A stretch of 64,000 nt of DNA from Cupriavidus sp. MP-37 (GTDB taxonomy: Bacteria; Pseudomonadota; Gammaproteobacteria; Burkholderiales; Burkholderiaceae): NCBI RefSeq assembly GCF_020618415.1, contig NZ_CP085344.1:705001-769000 (forward strand), given 5' to 3'. The notes under the pieces were generated by a model. That model was not told the origin of the DNA. It did not search any database and saw only the letters and a list, made by a program, of their open reading frames with translations. A program made the translations under genes and the position numbers. Below, in pieces: positions 60,746 to 64,000 of the stretch; the stretch's first letter is position 1; the number at the start of each line of letters is the position of its first letter.

Positions 60746-60822
60746 TGGTCGGGGTGAGAGGATTCGAACCTCCGGCCTCTACGTCCCGAACGTAGCGCTC
60801 TACCAGGCTAAGCTACACCCCG
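60746..60822 (-). tRNA. proK: tRNA-Pro (CGG anticodon)
   Basis: A 77-nt tRNA on the minus strand with acceptor stem CGGGGTG/CACCCCG, encoded CCA, T-loop GGTTCGAATCC and anticodon loop TTCGGGA (CGG, proline). It lies alone and ends at the shared bidirectional terminator. Confidence 0.96.
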
Positions 60823-60941
60823 ATTTGGTTTGCCGACAGACGTTGTAGCGTCAGCAGCAAAGAACGTAAGTTTAGCAGCGTTTTTTGGGGAATGGAAGAG
60901 GGCGGAGGGAAACGCCGTTCATCCCCGCCGTTCGTCCCGGT

Positions 60942-61919
60942 TCACGACTGCCGCTGCAGCGAGAACGCGCACAGCTGGATCAGCGTTTCCTTCAGCTCGG
61001 ACGGCGGGAACTGCCGGGCTGCCTGCTCGGCGGCATCGGCTTCGCGCCGTGCGGCTTCGAAGGTGACCTCGAGCGCGCCGCTGGCGTGGATCGCGGCAAA
61101 GACCGCGTCGAAATGCTCGGTGCCGCCTTGCACGATTGCGTCGCGGGCCAGCTGGCGCTGCTCGGCGGTGCCGTGTTCCAGCAGGTGCAGCAGCGGCAGG
61201 GTGGGCTTGCCTTCGCGCAGGTCGTCGCCGGCGTTCTTGCCCATCTGTTCGGCGCTGGCGGTGTAGTCCAGCATGTCGTCGATCAGCTGGAACGCGGTGC
61301 CGATGCGGCGGCCGTATTCGGCGGCGGCTTCTTCCATCTGCGCGTCGGCGCCGGACAGCACCGCGCCCAGCTGCGCGGCGGCCTCGAACAGCTTGGCGGT
61401 CTTGTAGCGGATCACCTGCAGGTAGCGCTCGACGGTGACGTCGGGGTCGTGCATGTTCAGCAGCTGCAGCACTTCGCCCTCGGCGATCACGTTGGTCGCG
61501 TTGGACAGGATCTCCATGATGCGCATGCTGCCGGCATCGACCATCATCTGGAACGCGCGCGAATAGAGGAAGTCGCCCACCAGCACGCTGGCGGCATTGC
61601 CGAACACGGCGTTGGCGGTGTCGCGCCCGCGCCGCAGTTCGGACTCGTCGACGACATCGTCGTGCAGCAGCGTGGCGGTATGGATGAATTCCACGACGGC
61701 GGCCAGTTCGTGGTGGCGGTTGCCGTCGTAACCCAGCGCGCGCGCCGTCAGCAGCAGGATCACCGGGCGCAGGCGCTTGCCGCCGGCACCGATGATGTAT
61801 TCGCCGATCTGTTCGATCAGCGGGACTTCGGAGGACAGCCGCTGGCGGATAACAGCATCGACCGCGCGCATGTCTGCAGCGACCGGGGCAAGCAAGGCAG
61901 TGGCGGAAGGCTGGGACAA
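60942..61919 (-). CDS. ispB: Octaprenyl diphosphate synthase
   Basis: A 325-aa trans-prenyltransferase that makes the ubiquinone side chain. Aspartate-rich motifs are LLHDDVVDES and LIDDMLDYTA; IIGAGGKRLRPVILLLTARALGY and GNAASVLVGDFLYSRAFQMM follow the family. Start is TTG 61919, preceded by GGTGAT, giving MSQPSATALLAP; the longer ATG at 61988 would add unrelated residues. It is divergent from rplU, as in most proteobacteria. Confidence 0.93.
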   Translation of the reverse strand: MSQPSATALLAPVAADMRAVDAVIRQRLSSEVPLIEQIGEYIIGAGGKRLRPVILLLTARALGYDGNRHHELAAVVEFIHTATLLHDDVVDESELRRGRDTANAVFGNAASVLVGDFLYSRAFQMMVDAGSMRIMEILSNATNVIAEGEVLQLLNMHDPDVTVERYLQVIRYKTAKLFEAAAQLGAVLSGADAQMEEAAAEYGRRIGTAFQLIDDMLDYTASAEQMGKNAGDDLREGKPTLPLLHLLEHGTAEQRQLARDAIVQGGTEHFDAVFAAIHASGALEVTFEAARREADAAEQAARQFPPSELKETLIQLCAFSLQRQS

Positions 61920-62046
61920 GATGATCACCGTTGCGCAAAACCGGACGATTATATGCGATGCAGGCGGCGTTCTACGCATGCCCCGCATAGTTTGCCGGAC
62001 GATCGGCTCAGGGTAGGCGCGCAGCGGCGTCAGTCATGGGCGCCAC

Positions 62047-62052
62047 TATAAT
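62047..62052 (+). promoter_or_regulatory. Consensus -10 box (TATAAT) before a small ORF
   Basis: A perfect TATAAT is located 8 nt before ATG 62060. No -35 match is seen at 16-18 nt upstream. It could give a near-leaderless transcript of the small ORF and possibly read on into rplU. Confidence 0.4.
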
Positions 62053-62059
62053 TGCAGCC

Positions 62060-62155
62060 ATGGACAAGCCCGTACCTCGCCGCCAACTGCGCCGCACCGC
62101 CTGGTGGGTGGCGTTTGCCGCACTGGCGGGGTTTCTGCTCGCCGATCTGACCTGA
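62060..62155 (+). CDS. Possible 31-aa single-span membrane protein
   Basis: The frame reads a basic start (MDKPVPRRQLRRTAWW) followed by a hydrophobic segment VAFAALAGFLLADLT, as in small membrane proteins or leader peptides. An in-frame ATG at 62036 would give 39 aa. It lies in the divergent ispB-rplU region with a consensus -10 box ahead. No family is recognised, and it may be chance. Confidence 0.35.
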   Translation: MDKPVPRRQLRRTAWWVAFAALAGFLLADLT

Positions 62156-62212
62156 GCCCAGCCGCGGCGGATTGTGCCGGGCGCGCCGCTCGCAGGCTAT
62201 GTGCCTGTTTTC

Positions 62213-62242
62213 TTTGCAGTTTTCCTCGATCTCGTTTACAAT
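62213..62242 (+). promoter_or_regulatory. Probable rplU promoter
   Basis: -35 TTTGCA (62213-62218), an 18-nt spacer and -10 TACAAT (62237-62242). Transcription would start near 62249, leaving a leader of about 100 nt before rplU with GAGAGG near the start. Leaders of this length in ribosomal protein operons often host feedback sites, but I see no defined structure. Confidence 0.6.
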
Positions 62243-62350
62243 TCCCGGTTTCCTCCGGTAGTCGCTCGCCTTGCGGGTCCTTGCCGGTGGGAGATAACCG
62301 GGCCGCATCGCGCGGCTTCGGCGTTTTATTCACATCCGAGAGGTTCGACA

Positions 62351-62662
62351 ATGTACGCGGTCGTAAAAACCGGCGGCAAGCAATACAAGGTTGCTGCTGG
62401 CGAAAAACTGAAAGTAGAACAGATACCGGCAGACATTGGCGCAGAAATCACGCTCGACCAGGTGCTCGCAGTGGGCGCCGGCGACCAAATCAAGTTTGGT
62501 ACGCCGCTGGTGAGCGGGGCTTCCGTCAAGGCTACCGTTATCTCCCAGGGTCGTCACGACAAGGTGAAGATCTTCAAGATGCGCCGTCGCAAGCACTACC
62601 AGAAGCGTCAGGGCCATCGTCAGAATTACACCGAACTGCGCATCGAAGCGATCGTTGCCTGA
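62351..62662 (+). CDS. rplU: 50S ribosomal protein L21
   Basis: A 103-aa ribosomal protein. [30 protein letters not shown] is the L21 N-terminus; the basic block [26 protein letters not shown] binds 23S rRNA and is the Prosite pattern of L21. AGAGG precedes ATG 62351. It is followed by rpmA after 39 nt. Confidence 0.97.
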   Translation: MYAVVKTGGKQYKVAAGEKLKVEQIPADIGAEITLDQVLAVGAGDQIKFGTPLVSGASVKATVISQGRHDKVKIFKMRRRKHYQKRQGHRQNYTELRIEAIVA

Positions 62663-62701
62663 TCGATCGAGCGTAATCCGGTAAAGCGACAGGAGTAAGA
62701 C

Positions 62702-64000
<1,299 letters not shown>

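Overview
The window is about 64 kb of a high-GC betaproteobacterial chromosome. Gene content and order (rrn operon with Ile/Ala spacer tRNAs, a complete dcw cluster running into lpxC-secA-argJ, then yacG-zapD-coaE-pilDCB and ispB/rplU-rpmA-obg), plus Bug-family binding proteins and a Burkholderiales-type porin, point to Burkholderiaceae, most probably Cupriavidus or a close Ralstonia relative. The genus is inferred from recognised proteins and gene order, not from a database search.

Layout. (1) 1-3655: the 3' part of an rRNA operon: 16S-23S spacer with tRNA-Ile and tRNA-Ala, 23S, 5S and a strong terminator. (2) 3.9-25.1 kb: accessory metabolism and transport. It holds a DUF3047 lipoprotein, a DUF2891 protein, an M20 amidohydrolase divergent from a five-gene peptide ABC transporter (dppABCDF type), an orphan branched-chain amino-acid binding protein, a molybdopterin oxidoreductase overlapping a lipoprotein aminopeptidase, a TetR regulator followed by a fadD-type acyl-CoA ligase, a MarR regulator with a lipoprotein, a Bug-type binding protein, a porin, and coq7. 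(3) 25.4-43.2 kb: the cell-wall and division cluster mraZ-rsmH-ftsL-ftsI-murE-murF-mraY-murD-ftsW-murG-murC-ddl-ftsQ-ftsA-ftsZ, all on + with many stop/start overlaps. (4) 43.7-53.9 kb: peroxiredoxin, lpxC, a DUF721/DciA-like gene, secA, argJ, a DUF815 ATPase, a Nudix hydrolase and a frameshifted OPT transporter. (5) 53.9-59.7 kb, minus strand: yacG, zapD, coaE, pilD, pilC, pilB. (6) 60.0-64.0 kb: a RelE/ParE-type toxin with an HTH antitoxin, tRNA-Pro(CGG), ispB, rplU, rpmA and the start of obg.

The genes work together mainly in region 3. MraZ probably controls its own operon through four 10-bp repeats that overlap the -10 of a good sigma70-like promoter. The Mur enzymes, MraY, MurG, Ddl, FtsI and FtsW make and polymerise the peptidoglycan precursor, and FtsQ/L/A/Z with the distal zapD build the division ring.

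The most unusual observation is the ftsW-murG junction. A 24-bp segment carrying the FtsW C-terminal codons, the ribosome-binding site and the ATGA start/stop overlap is duplicated 113 bp apart. Between the copies lies an insert that folds into two hairpins and forms an open 38-codon frame coupled by ATGA overlaps at both ends. All differences between the duplicated FtsW tails are synonymous. The ftsI-murE and murG-murC junctions carry shorter bridging mini-ORFs of the same kind. I see no CRISPR array, prophage or complete insertion sequence.
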